In this document: one piece after another, positions 1 through 8,959 of the stretch
Layout of the letters: each line of letters begins with the position of its first letter
Numbering within the stretch: position 1 is the first letter of the stretch
NCBI GenBank assembly: GCA_011049545.1
Contig: DRHQ01000017.1
Span: 1 to 64,000 of the forward strand
DNA from: Candidatus Aminicenantota bacterium
Lineage (GTDB): Bacteria; Acidobacteriota; Aminicenantia; Aminicenantales; Aminicenantaceae
Direction of reading: 5' to 3'
DNA length: 64,000 nt
Program-made: the position numbers and the translations under genes
Notes under the pieces: generated by a model
The model's database searches: none
Seen by the model: the letters and a program-made list of their open reading frames with translations, nothing else
What the model was told of the DNA's origin: nothing

Positions 1-288
1 ATCTTCAATGGGAAGAACAAAGCATGCGCTCAGGCACATTTGTCTTCCGGCTCCTGTAAGAGTTGGGCTGTTAGGAAAAAAGTCCCGCGCTATCATCACC
101 TCGAAGAATTTATGAGCCCAATGTTCCTCTTCTTTTTTTGTTCCCTCTGCAGAAGCAACGAAACGAGCAACCCTCCGGAAGAGATCAGATGGGGCTTTAT
201 CCAGGAATTCGCCTTTTTCGTTCTTCATGAAATATCGGGCCTTCAAAATCCTCAGTGCATTTTGCGAAAATCCGTTTGTAGCCGTCAT
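1..288 (-). CDS. nrdJ: Adenosylcobalamin-dependent ribonucleotide reductase, N-terminal part
   Basis: The gene reads leftward and leaves the window at base 1, so only the first 96 codons are present. The peptide starts MTATNGFSQNALRILKARYF and contains LFRRVARF, FFPNSPTLTGAG and LSACFVLPIED, which are hallmarks of the N-terminus of class II (B12-dependent) ribonucleotide reductases that make deoxyribonucleotides without oxygen. The Cys in LSACF corresponds to one of the family's redox cysteines. The ATG at 286-288 is preceded by AGGAGGAA at 291-298, which fixes the start. Two NrdR-box-like sequences lie directly upstream, supporting both identity and regulation. The family call is strong; the catalytic C-terminal half is not visible. 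Confidence 0.88.
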   Translation of the reverse strand, partial: MTATNGFSQNALRILKARYFMKNEKGEFLDKAPSDLFRRVARFVASAEGTKKEEEHWAHKFFEVMIARDFFPNSPTLTGAGRQMCLSACFVLPIED

Positions 289-315
289 TGTTCCTCCTGG
301 AGCGTATTGGAATTT

Positions 316-362
316 ATACTATATTTTGTAGCATAGGGACTATAGAACTCTATATAATGTAT
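316..362 (-). promoter_or_regulatory. Tandem NrdR boxes upstream of nrdJ
   Basis: Two 16-mers, ATACTATATTTTGTAG (316-331) and ACTCTATATAATGTAT (347-362), match the NrdR box ACACTATATATTGTGT at about 12 and 13 of 16 positions. They start exactly 31 bp apart, the same-face spacing known for paired NrdR boxes. They sit 28-75 bp upstream of the nrdJ start. NrdR is the nucleotide-sensing repressor of ribonucleotide reductase genes, so this is the expected operator. The divergent gene at 519 could also be affected. Confidence 0.75.
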
Positions 363-518
363 GTCAAGTAAAAATATATATTTTCTCAATTTAATAAAAT
401 CTATAGAATAACTTGATTGTAATACAAGGAAAATATAAACTGCTGTTACTATAATAAATAGAAAATAAGGTTCTTTTATGATGATAATTAATATCTAAAT
501 CATGATTTCTCAGGAAAA

Positions 519-1331
519 ATGTCCCTAAAAACTCTTATTCCTAAAGAACATGGTGCTTGGGTTATTTTAACCCTCCCTTATTTTGTTGGTGCGACTGTTG
601 GCGGGGGGATATCTGGAAGAGGAATCCTCGGATTCTTTGGCATTCTCCTTCTCTTCTTAAGCAAACAGCCACTGCATCTGATCCTTAAAATGAATTTTTC
701 TGAAGTTAGGCTTCAAAGGATTAAAAAGGGAGAGTTGTGGCAGGCATTTCTTCTTTTTTTAGGATGTGGTACTGGAATTTTCCTTAGGCTTATTTTTAGA
801 TATAGATTAGGGGATTTAATAAAAATCGGCCTAATAGCCTTATTTTTATTTCTCTTCCATACATATCTTGCTTTATACCGGAAAGAAAGAACATTGATTG
901 GAGAACTTCTAGGAGTTGCCCTCCTCACTATAAGCGCTCCCGTGGGCGTTGTCCTTTCAGGAGGGAAGCTGTCGAGGGGAACGCTCATCCTTTGGCTGCT
1001 TAACGTTTTCTATTTTTCAGGAAGTATTTTTTACATAAAGATGCGGAAAAAGGCTGCTCGGGCACGAAAAAAAATCCCGAGTTTTCCCCTTAATATAAAT
1101 TTGGTGAAGGAGTGTTTAGCTTATATTGTTCTCTTGATTATTATTCTTGTCCTTTTGGTATTTACCAAAGGCGTGCCAGTGCTGGTTCCTCTTGCTTTTA
1201 TTCCCATGGTAATTTATATACTTTGGAGTATTATTGTGCTTCGTCCCAGGTTTGAAATCATGAAGCAAGGTTTAATCCAAACCAGCCTTTCTTTAATTTT
1301 TGGTGTTTTAATCATCATTTTCTGGAGATAA
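519..1331 (+). CDS. YwiC-like family integral membrane protein
   Basis: A 270-residue, very hydrophobic protein that begins MSLKTLIPKEHGAWVILTLP. The N-terminal IPKEHGAW motif is the signature of the YwiC-like family. About eight membrane segments are visible (roughly residues 15-50, 75-93, 100-120, 125-150, 155-180, 200-220, 222-240 and 248-269), separated by basic loops such as KMRKKAARARKK. The function of the family is unknown; in Bacillus, ywiC lies near the nitrate respiration genes, and here nap genes follow 730 bp downstream, a weak contextual parallel. AGGAAAA just before the ATG is a short ribosome site. Family call firm, role unknown. Confidence 0.75.
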   Translation: MSLKTLIPKEHGAWVILTLPYFVGATVGGGISGRGILGFFGILLLFLSKQPLHLILKMNFSEVRLQRIKKGELWQAFLLFLGCGTGIFLRLIFRYRLGDLIKIGLIALFLFLFHTYLALYRKERTLIGELLGVALLTISAPVGVVLSGGKLSRGTLILWLLNVFYFSGSIFYIKMRKKAARARKKIPSFPLNINLVKECLAYIVLLIIILVLLVFTKGVPVLVPLAFIPMVIYILWSIIVLRPRFEIMKQGLIQTSLSLIFGVLIIIFWR

Positions 1332-1403
1332 TTTTTTTTACTTTAGTAAATTCTTCTTCTGCATCTTTAATCAAATAAGCCAGAGCATCTTGAAAACATT
1401 AAT

Positions 1404-1715
1404 TAACCTGATTTATTCATAAATTATGCCGACACCAATATTTATTTTCATTGATATCTGCTTGTTACGCTGATTTCACCTCTAGCAGAACATTCAATCA
1501 GTCTCAAATGCGCTTCTTTTTATTATATATCGGCATAATTTACCTTTCGGGCGGGCCGATTTCACCGCATCTGCTTCGTTACAGGGCATTTGCAGTGAAG
1601 AACCACAGCCGTATACCCTGTGCCTCGCATCCGACGACATATATTTTAAATAACATCGTCGTTGCGAGCGGAGCGTGGCAATCTGGCAAACTTGACCCGT
1701 GAATAATCCAGGTTA
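1404..1715. repeat. MITE-like dispersed repeat, copy 1
   Basis: A 312-bp element about 90% identical to the one at 39777-40088. It begins TAACCTGATTTATTCA and ends TGAATAATCCAGGTTA, which is the inverted complement of the start with two mismatches, so it has terminal inverted repeats of about 16 bp. Inside are nested hairpins: AAATTATGCCGACA pairs with a TCGGCATAATTT stretch near 1530, and CGACGA pairs with TCGTCG near 1640-1660. No transposase is encoded. An 83-codon reading frame is open in both copies but has no ribosome site and resembles no known protein. Confidence 0.8.
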
Positions 1716-1761
1716 ATGATTAAAATTGAATCGAGAATGTTATATTCTGGCGTTGATTTAG

Positions 1762-1926
1762 GATTCAAGCTGGAAAGAGCAGGGAATTCCAATTGAGTGT
1801 ATTGTAAGGTTTGAATTAATTAAAGATGACAAATGTCAGCCAGCTATTGATAAATTTCTTAAAAGATGTAAAAATTTTGAATCTGTGGGATATGCAGGAA
1901 TAGCAGATGGATATCAAAAGATATAA
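1762..1926 (+). pseudogene. C-terminal remnant of an unidentified gene
   Basis: A 54-codon open stretch directly after an in-frame TAG (1759-1761) and ending in TAA. It reads DSSWKEQGIPIECIVRFELI and ends ...NFESVGYAGIADGYQKI. The composition looks protein-like (balanced charges, coding-type codon use) but there is no start codon or ribosome site. It lies 46 bp after the MITE-like element. It may be the tail of a gene broken by rearrangement. I do not recognise the family. Confidence 0.3.
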
Positions 1927-1996
1927 TCTTCGGATCTGAAAAAACATAATTAAAAAAGGGGACATGATTTTGCTTCAGTCGGTCTTTTTGCTCATG

Positions 1997-2024
1997 TTGA
2001 TTAAAGAACAAATTCAGATATACT
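1997..2024 (+). promoter_or_regulatory. Candidate sigma-70 promoter for napA
   Basis: TTGATT (1997-2002), 16 bp, TATACT (2019-2024). It is placed 38 bp before the napA ATG. No convincing FNR (TTGAT-N4-ATCAA) or sigma-54 site is visible in the same gap. Confidence 0.4.
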
Positions 2025-2061
2025 GGATTTTGTCAGCGAAATATCTGAAAGGAGAATTACT

Positions 2062-4461
2062 ATGAAAAAAATAACCCGGCGGGAATTTATAGGCAAAAGT
2101 TCCATTACAATAACAGCACTTGGAGCCACTATATATCTAAATCCTTTTGAAGCCTTTTCTGGAGATCCCGATAAAGACCTTTTTTGGGACAAGGCGCCCT
2201 GCCGCTTCTGTGGAACTGGCTGTAGTGTCATGGTTGGAATAAAAGATGGAAAGATCATGGCTGTTAAAGGTGACTCTGAATCTTCCGTTAATCAGGGCAC
2301 ATTATGTGTGAAGGGTTATTCACTTCCATTCATCCAATATGGAATGGACAGGCTCACCCGCCCTCTAGTAAGGATGAAAAATGGGCAGTACGATAAAAAA
2401 GGTGAGCTCACTGAAACATCCTGGGATAAGGCAATGCAATTGATTACAGATAAGGCAAAACAGGCAATCAAAATGAAGGGGCCTGCCTCAGTAGCTATGT
2501 TTGGTTCGGGGCAGTGGACCATCTGGGAAGGATATGCAGCGGCTAAGCTATTTAAAGGCGGGATTGGTTCTAACAGTTTGGAAGTGAATGCCAGGCTCTG
2601 CATGGCGAGTGCAGTAGCTGGTTTTATGACCACCTTCGGCATGGATGAACCCATGGGAAGTTATGATGATATTGCTCATGCCGATATCTTTATACTGTGG
2701 GGAGCAAATATGGCAGAGATGCATCCTGTTTTATTCTCGAAAGTGACTGAAAGGCTTTTGGCTAACAGGAAATCTCAGCTGATCAACCTAACCACAATCT
2801 CAAACCTCTCTTCGCGCATGGCGGCCAGTGAAATTATCTTTAAACCCCAGTCCGACCTTGCTTTAGCCAACGGTATTGCAAACATTCTCATCAAAGAAAA
2901 TATGTACAATAAGGATTTCGTAAAAAAGCATGTGTTATTTAAGAGTGGAAAGGAAAATATTGGTTATGGACTAGAAGACAAATTTGTTTTTCAAGAAGAA
3001 GATAAGGTCGTTAATTTTGAAACTTACATGAATTATATATCCGCCTACACTCCTGAGTATGTGGAAAAGATCAGCGGCGTTTCACCATCTGACCTGCTCA
3101 ACTTGGCCAAGCTTTATGGTGACTCCAAGCTAAAGGTCATGTCTTTCTGGACAATGGGAATGAACCAGCATACCAGGGGCACGTGGATCAACAATTTGGT
3201 GTATAATCTCCACCTGTTATCTGGTAAAATCAGTGAACCGGGGAACCAGCCTTATTCCCTTACCGGTCAGCCCAGTGCCTGCGGTACCTGCAGGGAGGTG
3301 GGAACGTTTACCCATCGCCTTCCTGCTGATATGGTAGTTGCCCATAAGGAACATCGCAAGATTGCAGAAAAGATATGGAAACTGCCAGAGGGGACAATTC
3401 CTGCTAAACCGACTTATCACGCTACGGAAATGTTACGTGCCCTTGATAGAGGAGATATAGCCGTGTTCTGGAGCATGACAGCCAATCCATTCCAGGCTTT
3501 TCCCAACTTAAACCGTTATAGAAACGGCGCGCTCAAAGATGGTCGTTTCATCATCGTTTCGGATGTCTATCCCACTCGCTCAACTGAAATAGCCGATGTC
3601 GTTTTGCCGAGCGCCATGTGGGTCGAAAAGGAAGGTGCTTTTGGCAATGCCGAGAGAAGAACACATTTTTGGAAGAAGATGGTTGATGCTCCTGGTGAAT
3701 CAAGGTCTGACCTCTGGCAGATCATTGAATTCGCAAAAAGTATGGGACATGGAAAACTTTTCGACTTTTCGCCGTTAGATTATCCAATACCTCGACAGCA
3801 TAAAGCATCTGATGCCAGTCTTACGGCCGGCATCTATATGGAAAAGGCGTTGTGGGAAGAATATCGACAGTTCGGCCTTGGCCAAGGGCATGATCTTGCA
3901 CCATTTGAGGCTTATCATGAAACGAGGGGATTAAGATGGCCAGTGATCAATGGCAAAGAGACTCTTATCCGCTATAGAGAAGGATACGATCCTTACGTAG
4001 AAAAGGGCGCGGGCATTCAATTCTACGGTAATAGAGAACTAGAAAATAGAGCGATCATCTGGCTTCGGCCTTATGAACCGCCACCCGAAACTCCAGATTC
4101 TGATTATCCTTTCTGGCTTTGTACCGGAAGAGTTTTAGAGCACTGGCATTCAGGCACCATGACCAGAAGAGTTAGAAGTTTGTATAAGGCCTATCCTCAT
4201 GCTACGGCAAACATGCATCCCGAAGATGCAAAAATGCTTGAGTTAAAGGATGGCGATAAGATAAAAATATCATCAAGAAGAGGAGAAGTAATTCTGCATG
4301 TCGAGGTTGGAGGAAGAGTTACGCCTCAGCCAGGGATGGTTTATGTTCCGTGGTTTGATGAAGATGTTATGATAAATAATGTTACCCTGGATGCTTACTG
4401 TCCCATATCCAAGCAGAACGATTTTAAAAAATGTGCTGTAAGAGTAGATAAAATCTCGTAA
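2062..4461 (+). CDS. napA: Periplasmic nitrate reductase, catalytic subunit NapA
   Basis: 799 residues with a Tat signal (TRREFIGKSS, R6-R7). It reduces nitrate to nitrite in the periplasm using Mo-bis-PGD and one 4Fe-4S cluster. The cluster ligands are C47, C50, C54 and C82 in APCRFCGTGCSVMVG and TLCVKGY. FGSGQWTIWEGYAA, NARLCMASAVAGF (C180 is the expected Mo ligand) and LWGANMAEMHP are near-identical to NapA signatures. The C-terminal molybdopterin-binding domain is complete (GRVLEHWHSGTMTRR is typical of NapA). The start has AAAGGAGA upstream. napB follows almost at once; no napC, napD, napG or napH is in the window, so the quinol link and Tat proofreading protein must lie elsewhere or be replaced. 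Confidence 0.95.
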   Translation: MKKITRREFIGKSSITITALGATIYLNPFEAFSGDPDKDLFWDKAPCRFCGTGCSVMVGIKDGKIMAVKGDSESSVNQGTLCVKGYSLPFIQYGMDRLTRPLVRMKNGQYDKKGELTETSWDKAMQLITDKAKQAIKMKGPASVAMFGSGQWTIWEGYAAAKLFKGGIGSNSLEVNARLCMASAVAGFMTTFGMDEPMGSYDDIAHADIFILWGANMAEMHPVLFSKVTERLLANRKSQLINLTTISNLSSRMAASEIIFKPQSDLALANGIANILIKENMYNKDFVKKHVLFKSGKENIGYGLEDKFVFQEEDKVVNFETYMNYISAYTPEYVEKISGVSPSDLLNLAKLYGDSKLKVMSFWTMGMNQHTRGTWINNLVYNLHLLSGKISEPGNQPYSLTGQPSACGTCREVGTFTHRLPADMVVAHKEHRKIAEKIWKLPEGTIPAKPTYHATEMLRALDRGDIAVFWSMTANPFQAFPNLNRYRNGALKDGRFIIVSDVYPTRSTEIADVVLPSAMWVEKEGAFGNAERRTHFWKKMVDAPGESRSDLWQIIEFAKSMGHGKLFDFSPLDYPIPRQHKASDASLTAGIYMEKALWEEYRQFGLGQGHDLAPFEAYHETRGLRWPVINGKETLIRYREGYDPYVEKGAGIQFYGNRELENRAIIWLRPYEPPPETPDSDYPFWLCTGRVLEHWHSGTMTRRVRSLYKAYPHATANMHPEDAKMLELKDGDKIKISSRRGEVILHVEVGGRVTPQPGMVYVPWFDEDVMINNVTLDAYCPISKQNDFKKCAVRVDKIS

Positions 4462-4477
4462 AATGCAGGAGAGAAAA

Positions 4478-4921
4478 ATGAGATTTTTAAAAAAACTTGT
4501 AACAGCTTTGTTACTTTTATTTATCCCTATAATTTTGGACGCCTATTTGCATGAGTATTCAAAGGTCTATCAGGAGAGAGGACTGGCAACGGGTCAACCA
4601 GGAATAAACAGGTTCTCAGGAAATCCACCGGGTGAGACTACAGTTCTGGGTCGACCTTATGATGGGGCACCTCCTTTGGTATCTCATGATATTAATGGCT
4701 TAGCTATTAACGGGTCAGAAAATGAATGCCTTGATTGCCATATGGAAGGATTGGAATTGGACGAGGGGAATACGGCAACTAAAATCCCTGCTTCCCACTA
4801 TATAAATGAATATACAAAAGAACAGAAGAAAGATCAGGTTTTGGGGATTTGGTACAATTGTTTTCAATGTCATGTTCCTCAGTCTGAAGAAGAACCTCCT
4901 TATTCTCGTGAAAATCATTGA
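4478..4921 (+). CDS. napB: Periplasmic nitrate reductase diheme subunit NapB
   Basis: A small secreted diheme cytochrome c that passes electrons to NapA. Heme motifs CLDCH (residues 84-88) and CFQCH (128-132), the PPLVSHDINGL stretch, ASHY and CHVPQ near the end match NapB. An N-terminal signal anchor (FLKKLVTALLLLFIPIIL) is visible. An in-frame ATG at 4463 lies two bases after the napA stop, but GGAGA at 4468-4472 is well spaced only for the ATG at 4478, which also gives a normal signal peptide. Co-transcribed with napA. Confidence 0.92.
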   Translation: MRFLKKLVTALLLLFIPIILDAYLHEYSKVYQERGLATGQPGINRFSGNPPGETTVLGRPYDGAPPLVSHDINGLAINGSENECLDCHMEGLELDEGNTATKIPASHYINEYTKEQKKDQVLGIWYNCFQCHVPQSEEEPPYSRENH

Positions 4922-4990
4922 TTTATTTAATTCCGGATTTCTTCAATTGACTATTTCCCTATCTATTTAGTAAAATTTATTTGTAGTAAA

Positions 4991-5926
4991 ATGAGTATTC
5001 AATCCGTAAATAAAATGAAATATTTATCTTTACTCTTTTTTTTATTTATTCTGTTTAATTCCTTTTGCCAAAAAAATAGCGATGAGAAGAAAATCAAAGT
5101 TGACTTATCCAAAAGAGAAGAGATTCAATCTCTCCCTGGCGAAACGGAAGGGCCTTTAAGAGTTGCTGTTGCAGCTATGATATCCCCTGAGGAAAATTTT
5201 TTTCATTATAATGAAATTTTCGACTATGTCTACCGTAAGATAGGAAGAAAGATAATATTTAAGCAGAGAAAATCTTATCAAGAGGTAAACGAGTTATTGC
5301 GCCTGCAGGAACTGGATTTTGCTTTTATCTGCTCAGGAGCATATGTTGAAGCAAGAGAGGAGTTTGACGCAGAAATTCTGGTTGTTCCTCAGATAAAAGG
5401 AAAATCAAATTACCATGCCTATGTAATTGTCCGGGATGACTCAGGTCTCGCCAAATTTGAGGATTTAAAAGGACACGACTTTGCTTTTACTGATCCTTTA
5501 TCCAATACAGGATGTCTTTATCCAAGGTATCTTGTGAAGGGAATTAATCTTTCGGAAAAAATGTTTTTTTCTCGTGTGATTTACACTTATGCTCATGATT
5601 ATTCTATCAAGGCTGTAGAAAACAAAATTGTAGATGCAGCGAGTGTGGACAGTCTCATTTTTGATTATTTTAAGGGGAATAAACCTCAAGAAGTAGCTAG
5701 CTTGAAAGTCATAAAAAAGTCTGAGCCCTTCGGAATGCCTCCTGTGGTTGTTCATCCAAACATTGAACCTGATCTCAAAAGAACGCTTCAATCCGTTTTT
5801 ATCAACATGAGTACTGACCCTCAAGGCAAAGAGATATTATCTCATCTTGATATAGATAGATTTGTTTTAGGTAAGGATAGTGAGTATGAATCTATCCGGA
5901 AAATGAGAGCATTTTTACAAGAATGA
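4991..5926 (+). CDS. PhnD-type periplasmic binding lipoprotein, probable sensor partner
   Basis: 311 residues. The signal ends in a lipobox-like FILFNSFC (Cys near residue 26), so the mature protein is probably lipid-anchored. The body is the phosphonate/phosphite-type substrate-binding fold (PLRVAVAAMISPEEN, FAFICSGAYVEAREEF, FAFTDPLSNTGCLYPRYL, GMPPVVVHPNI). No ABC permease or ATPase is nearby; instead it is 4 bp from a histidine kinase. That arrangement resembles AioX/ArxX and related oxyanion-sensing binding proteins, some of which use a cysteine; FAFICSGAY carries one at the comparable loop. Ligand unknown. The ATG at 5015 (MKYLSLL) is an equally likely start; neither has a clear ribosome site. 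Confidence 0.75.
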   Translation: MSIQSVNKMKYLSLLFFLFILFNSFCQKNSDEKKIKVDLSKREEIQSLPGETEGPLRVAVAAMISPEENFFHYNEIFDYVYRKIGRKIIFKQRKSYQEVNELLRLQELDFAFICSGAYVEAREEFDAEILVVPQIKGKSNYHAYVIVRDDSGLAKFEDLKGHDFAFTDPLSNTGCLYPRYLVKGINLSEKMFFSRVIYTYAHDYSIKAVENKIVDAASVDSLIFDYFKGNKPQEVASLKVIKKSEPFGMPPVVVHPNIEPDLKRTLQSVFINMSTDPQGKEILSHLDIDRFVLGKDSEYESIRKMRAFLQE

Positions 5927-5930
5927 TGTC

Positions 5931-7367
5931 ATGAAATTCCAAATCCCACCTCTTAAACTACGCACTAAATTCATCGGGGCCATCATCATTGTTGTTGCCA
6001 TATTTGGTTCTCTAAACATTTTTTTTAACCGCCAGAGTACCTATAAGGCTCTCCAGAAAGAAGTTGATAAGAGGAGCTTGTTTTTAGCTCAAAGCCTAGC
6101 TGAAAGAAGCACCAAGCTATTGTTGTATGAAGATTTAATTTCTCTTCAGCTCCTTCTTGACCAGATTAGGCAAAGTAATACAGATGTTTCATATGGTTTT
6201 ATTACAGATAATCAAAATAATGTCGTAGTTCATACGTTCGGTTTTGATTTCCCTATGGAGCTACTAAATGCCAACAAGCTTAAAAAGGGGGAATCCTATC
6301 ATTTTCAGATAATCTCAGATGAACATAATAATCGTTATCAGGATATTATTGTGCCGATTCTAGAGGGAAAAATCGGCTTCCTCCGTTTGGGGATAGCAGG
6401 GGAAAGCCTGGTTGCAACGACTAATAAAGTCGTTATCATTTTAACAGGAATGGTTTTACTCTTTTTAGTGATTGGCATTATCGGAGCAGTCATTTTTGCC
6501 TATTGGATTACAAATCCCATCTCTAAGATTACAAAAGCCTTCGAGACTATCAACCTGAATGAAGAGATTAAGCCTCTGGAAATCAAGACAAAAGATGAAA
6601 TAAACATTCTAGCAAATAAATTTAATGAAATGGCATTACGTCTTCAAACGGTCCATTCAGATTTAAAAAAAGCCCAAAAAGGTCTTGTCCAGACAGAGAA
6701 ATTAGCTTCAGTGGGGACCCTCGCTTCAGGCTTAACCCACGAAATAAGTAGCCCTTTAGCTGGATTGAAGAATTGTCTGATTCGCATTAAAAAGAATCCT
6801 CAAAAATCCCAGATAAATAGATACTTTGGCCTTATGATGAACGCCATCCAAAGAATTGAGAAGGTTGTAATAGGACTTCTCAATTTCTCTCGACGAGATG
6901 ACTACCATTTTAAGCCTTTTAACTTGCCTGAAATAATCAACAGTGCCCTTTCTTTAGTGGAGTACAAACTCGAAAAGAGTGGTGTTGTGGTCGAAATAAA
7001 TTTTGATGAGAAGTTGAAAAACTGTATTGGAGACGGCCAGCACATTGAGCAGGTCATTATTAATCTTGTTTTAAACGCTGCAGATGCAATGCCTCAGGGA
7101 GGGAAACTTTCTATTTCCTCCTTCTGTGATAACTCATTAGCCTGTATTGCAATCGAAGATAATGGTGTAGGTATCTCCTGCGAGAACATCGATAAAATTT
7201 TTGATCCTTTCTTTACCACCAAAGAGCCAGGAAAAGGTACAGGATTGGGTCTTTCGGTTTCTTATAATATAATCAAGGAACATGGTGGAGATATTTCAGT
7301 AGAAAGTGAAGTGAACAGAGGTACAAAATTTATTTTCACTTTGCCTTTAAATTTAAATAGAGCATAA
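5931..7367 (+). CDS. Membrane sensor histidine kinase
   Basis: 478 residues: first membrane helix about 13-32, a periplasmic sensor region 33-165, second helix about 167-192, HAMP about 193-245, dimerisation/phosphoacceptor domain with H270 ([15 protein letters not shown]) and an ATPase domain (N box [15 protein letters not shown]1 IEDNGVGI, F box [12 protein letters not shown]2 GTGLGLSV). The H box reads HEISSPL rather than the usual HEINNPL. It sits 4 bp after the binding lipoprotein and 3 bp before an NtrC-type regulator, so the three are one signalling unit; the lipoprotein probably presents ligand to the sensor region. The natural target is the sigma-54 promoter at 8822. Confidence 0.9.
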   Translation: MKFQIPPLKLRTKFIGAIIIVVAIFGSLNIFFNRQSTYKALQKEVDKRSLFLAQSLAERSTKLLLYEDLISLQLLLDQIRQSNTDVSYGFITDNQNNVVVHTFGFDFPMELLNANKLKKGESYHFQIISDEHNNRYQDIIVPILEGKIGFLRLGIAGESLVATTNKVVIILTGMVLLFLVIGIIGAVIFAYWITNPISKITKAFETINLNEEIKPLEIKTKDEINILANKFNEMALRLQTVHSDLKKAQKGLVQTEKLASVGTLASGLTHEISSPLAGLKNCLIRIKKNPQKSQINRYFGLMMNAIQRIEKVVIGLLNFSRRDDYHFKPFNLPEIINSALSLVEYKLEKSGVVVEINFDEKLKNCIGDGQHIEQVIINLVLNAADAMPQGGKLSISSFCDNSLACIAIEDNGVGISCENIDKIFDPFFTTKEPGKGTGLGLSVSYNIIKEHGGDISVESEVNRGTKFIFTLPLNLNRA

Positions 7368-7370
7368 AAA

Positions 7371-8711
7371 ATGAAAATTTTGATAGTCGAAGACGAAGAC
7401 ATTTTAAGGATTTCGATCGGGGATGATTTGAAAGAGGAAGGCTTCGATGTTTCTTTAAGTAAAAGTCCTATCCTGGCTTTGGATCTTTTAGCGAAAGAGG
7501 AATTTGAAGTGGCCTTGGTGGACTATAAAATGCCTGAGATGAATGGCATTGAGTTGTTAAAAAAAATTAAAGAAAGGCAACCTGACTGCACGGTAATTAT
7601 CATGACTGCCTTTGGAACAATTCAAACCGCAGTCGAAGCTATGAGACTAGGCGCTTATGATTACATAACCAAGCCTTTTTCTAATGAGGAGCTTGTCTTA
7701 GCCATAGAAAGAATTGTAGAGGTCCAATCTTTAAAAAGAGAAAATATTGAGCTTAAGGAACAATTAAAAGAAAGACATAGTTTTCATGAACTCATCGGAA
7801 AAAGTAAATCCATGCAAGAGATTTATGATCTGTCATCGATGGTTGCCAATTCGGACTCCACTGTCCTCATTACAGGAGAAACGGGCACAGGAAAAGAAAT
7901 GGTGGCGGATGCTATTCATTATACAGGGCTAAGACAAGATAGCCCTTATATAAAAGTTAGCTGTGCTCTTTTCTCAAAGGATATATTAGAAAGCGAGCTT
8001 TTCGGGCATGAAAAAGGAGCTTTCACTGGGGCAATCGCTGAAAAAAAAGGAAGATTTGAAATAGCTGACCGAGGGACTATCTTTCTGGATGACGTGGATG
8101 ATATTCCCTTAGAGCTTCAGGTTAAACTCTTGAGAGTTCTGCAGCAATTTGAATTTGAACGCGTGGGTGGAACTGAAACGATAAAAGTAGATGTCCGGAT
8201 TATTGCTGCATCAAAAGCGAATCTTTTAGAAAAAATCAAAAAAGGAGAATTCAGAGAAGATCTTTATTACCGTTTAAATGTGGTGCCCATTCATTTGCCT
8301 CCTTTGAAAGAAAGAAAAGAAGACATTCCTTTATTAATTGATGTTTTTGTTGAGAAATATTCATCAAATATACCCATGCAAATACCAAATCAAGTAATGG
8401 ATTATCTTTTGAATTATGGCTGGCCCGGAAATGTGAGAGAATTAGAAAACCTGATAGAAAGATTAGCTTCGACAGCACCTGATGGAAATATTACTACTTC
8501 CCAGCTTCCCCCCGAAATAATTTGGGAAGAGATCTGCCCCCAGGAAGAATGCTTGGATGGAAGTTGCTATGATGAAGTGATGAAACGTACAGAAATCAAT
8601 CTTATTAAGAGTGCTTTAGAAATGAGCGGGGGGAATAAGGCTAAAGCAGCGAGATTGCTTAAATTAAAGTCTTCCACTTTAAGAAGCAAAATAGAAAAAT
8701 ATAAACTTTAA
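7371..8711 (+). CDS. NtrC-family sigma-54-dependent response regulator
   Basis: 446 residues. Receiver domain 1-120 with acidic pocket E7-D8-E9, phosphoacceptor D51 (VALVDYKMPEMNG) and K101. AAA+ domain: Walker A GETGTGKE (169-176), intact GAFTGA (216-221), then GTIFLDDVDDI in the Walker B position. C-terminal Fis-type helix-turn-helix (GGNKAKAARLLKLKSSTLRSK). The GAFTGA motif means it should activate sigma-54 RNA polymerase. Two 14-bp direct repeats begin at its stop codon and a sigma-54 promoter lies 110 bp downstream, so its main target is probably the adjoining porin/Mo-enzyme operon. Confidence 0.92.
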   Translation: MKILIVEDEDILRISIGDDLKEEGFDVSLSKSPILALDLLAKEEFEVALVDYKMPEMNGIELLKKIKERQPDCTVIIMTAFGTIQTAVEAMRLGAYDYITKPFSNEELVLAIERIVEVQSLKRENIELKEQLKERHSFHELIGKSKSMQEIYDLSSMVANSDSTVLITGETGTGKEMVADAIHYTGLRQDSPYIKVSCALFSKDILESELFGHEKGAFTGAIAEKKGRFEIADRGTIFLDDVDDIPLELQVKLLRVLQQFEFERVGGTETIKVDVRIIAASKANLLEKIKKGEFREDLYYRLNVVPIHLPPLKERKEDIPLLIDVFVEKYSSNIPMQIPNQVMDYLLNYGWPGNVRELENLIERLASTAPDGNITTSQLPPEIIWEEICPQEECLDGSCYDEVMKRTEINLIKSALEMSGGNKAKAARLLKLKSSTLRSKIEKYKL

Positions 8712-8743
8712 CGATAATTCGCTCATTTCAACGATAATTCGCT
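8710..8743 (+). promoter_or_regulatory. Two direct repeats, candidate enhancer (UAS)
   Basis: AACGATAATTCGCT occurs at 8710-8723 and again at 8730-8743, starting exactly 20 bp apart (about two helical turns). The pair is 80-112 bp upstream of the sigma-54 promoter at 8822, the normal distance for an NtrC-type activator site. Both repeats are perfect. Confidence 0.6.
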
Positions 8744-8821
8744 TGTTTATTCATCTTTGTAAAGATATTCTCATCTTATAACTAATTTCTTTCCAATAAG
8801 TTAATCAATGATTCAGTCTTT

Positions 8822-8838
8822 AGGCACATTTCTTGCTT
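8822..8838 (+). promoter_or_regulatory. Sigma-54 promoter for the porin/Mo-enzyme operon
   Basis: AGGCACATTTCTTGCTT matches the -24/-12 consensus TGGCAC-N5-TTGCW with the invariant GG (8823-8824) and GC (8835-8836) ten bases apart. Transcription would start near 8848, giving a leader of about 110 bases before the ATG at 8960. It follows the sigma-54 regulator and the enhancer candidates. Confidence 0.75.
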
Positions 8839-8959
8839 GTATATGAAAGCTGGATACTATTATAATGAGCCCAATATCATATACAAGTAATATCAGCAAA
8901 GGAAAAAATTCGTTGTGCAGAAGAAAGTTGCCAATCTCATCAGAAAAAGGGGAGGAATA

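Noticed and set aside
40-336. 98-codon plus-strand frame at the window start
   Set aside because: It is the antisense of the nrdJ start, which has a ribosome site and family motifs.
413-427. FNR-like sequence TTGATTGTAATACAA before the YwiC-like gene
   Set aside because: One base too long and the second half-site does not match ATCAA; symmetry alone is not enough.
1451-1702. 83-codon frame inside MITE copy 1, also open in copy 2 (39824-40075)
   Set aside because: It lies fully in the repeat, has no ribosome site, and its conservation is explained by the DNA identity of the two copies.
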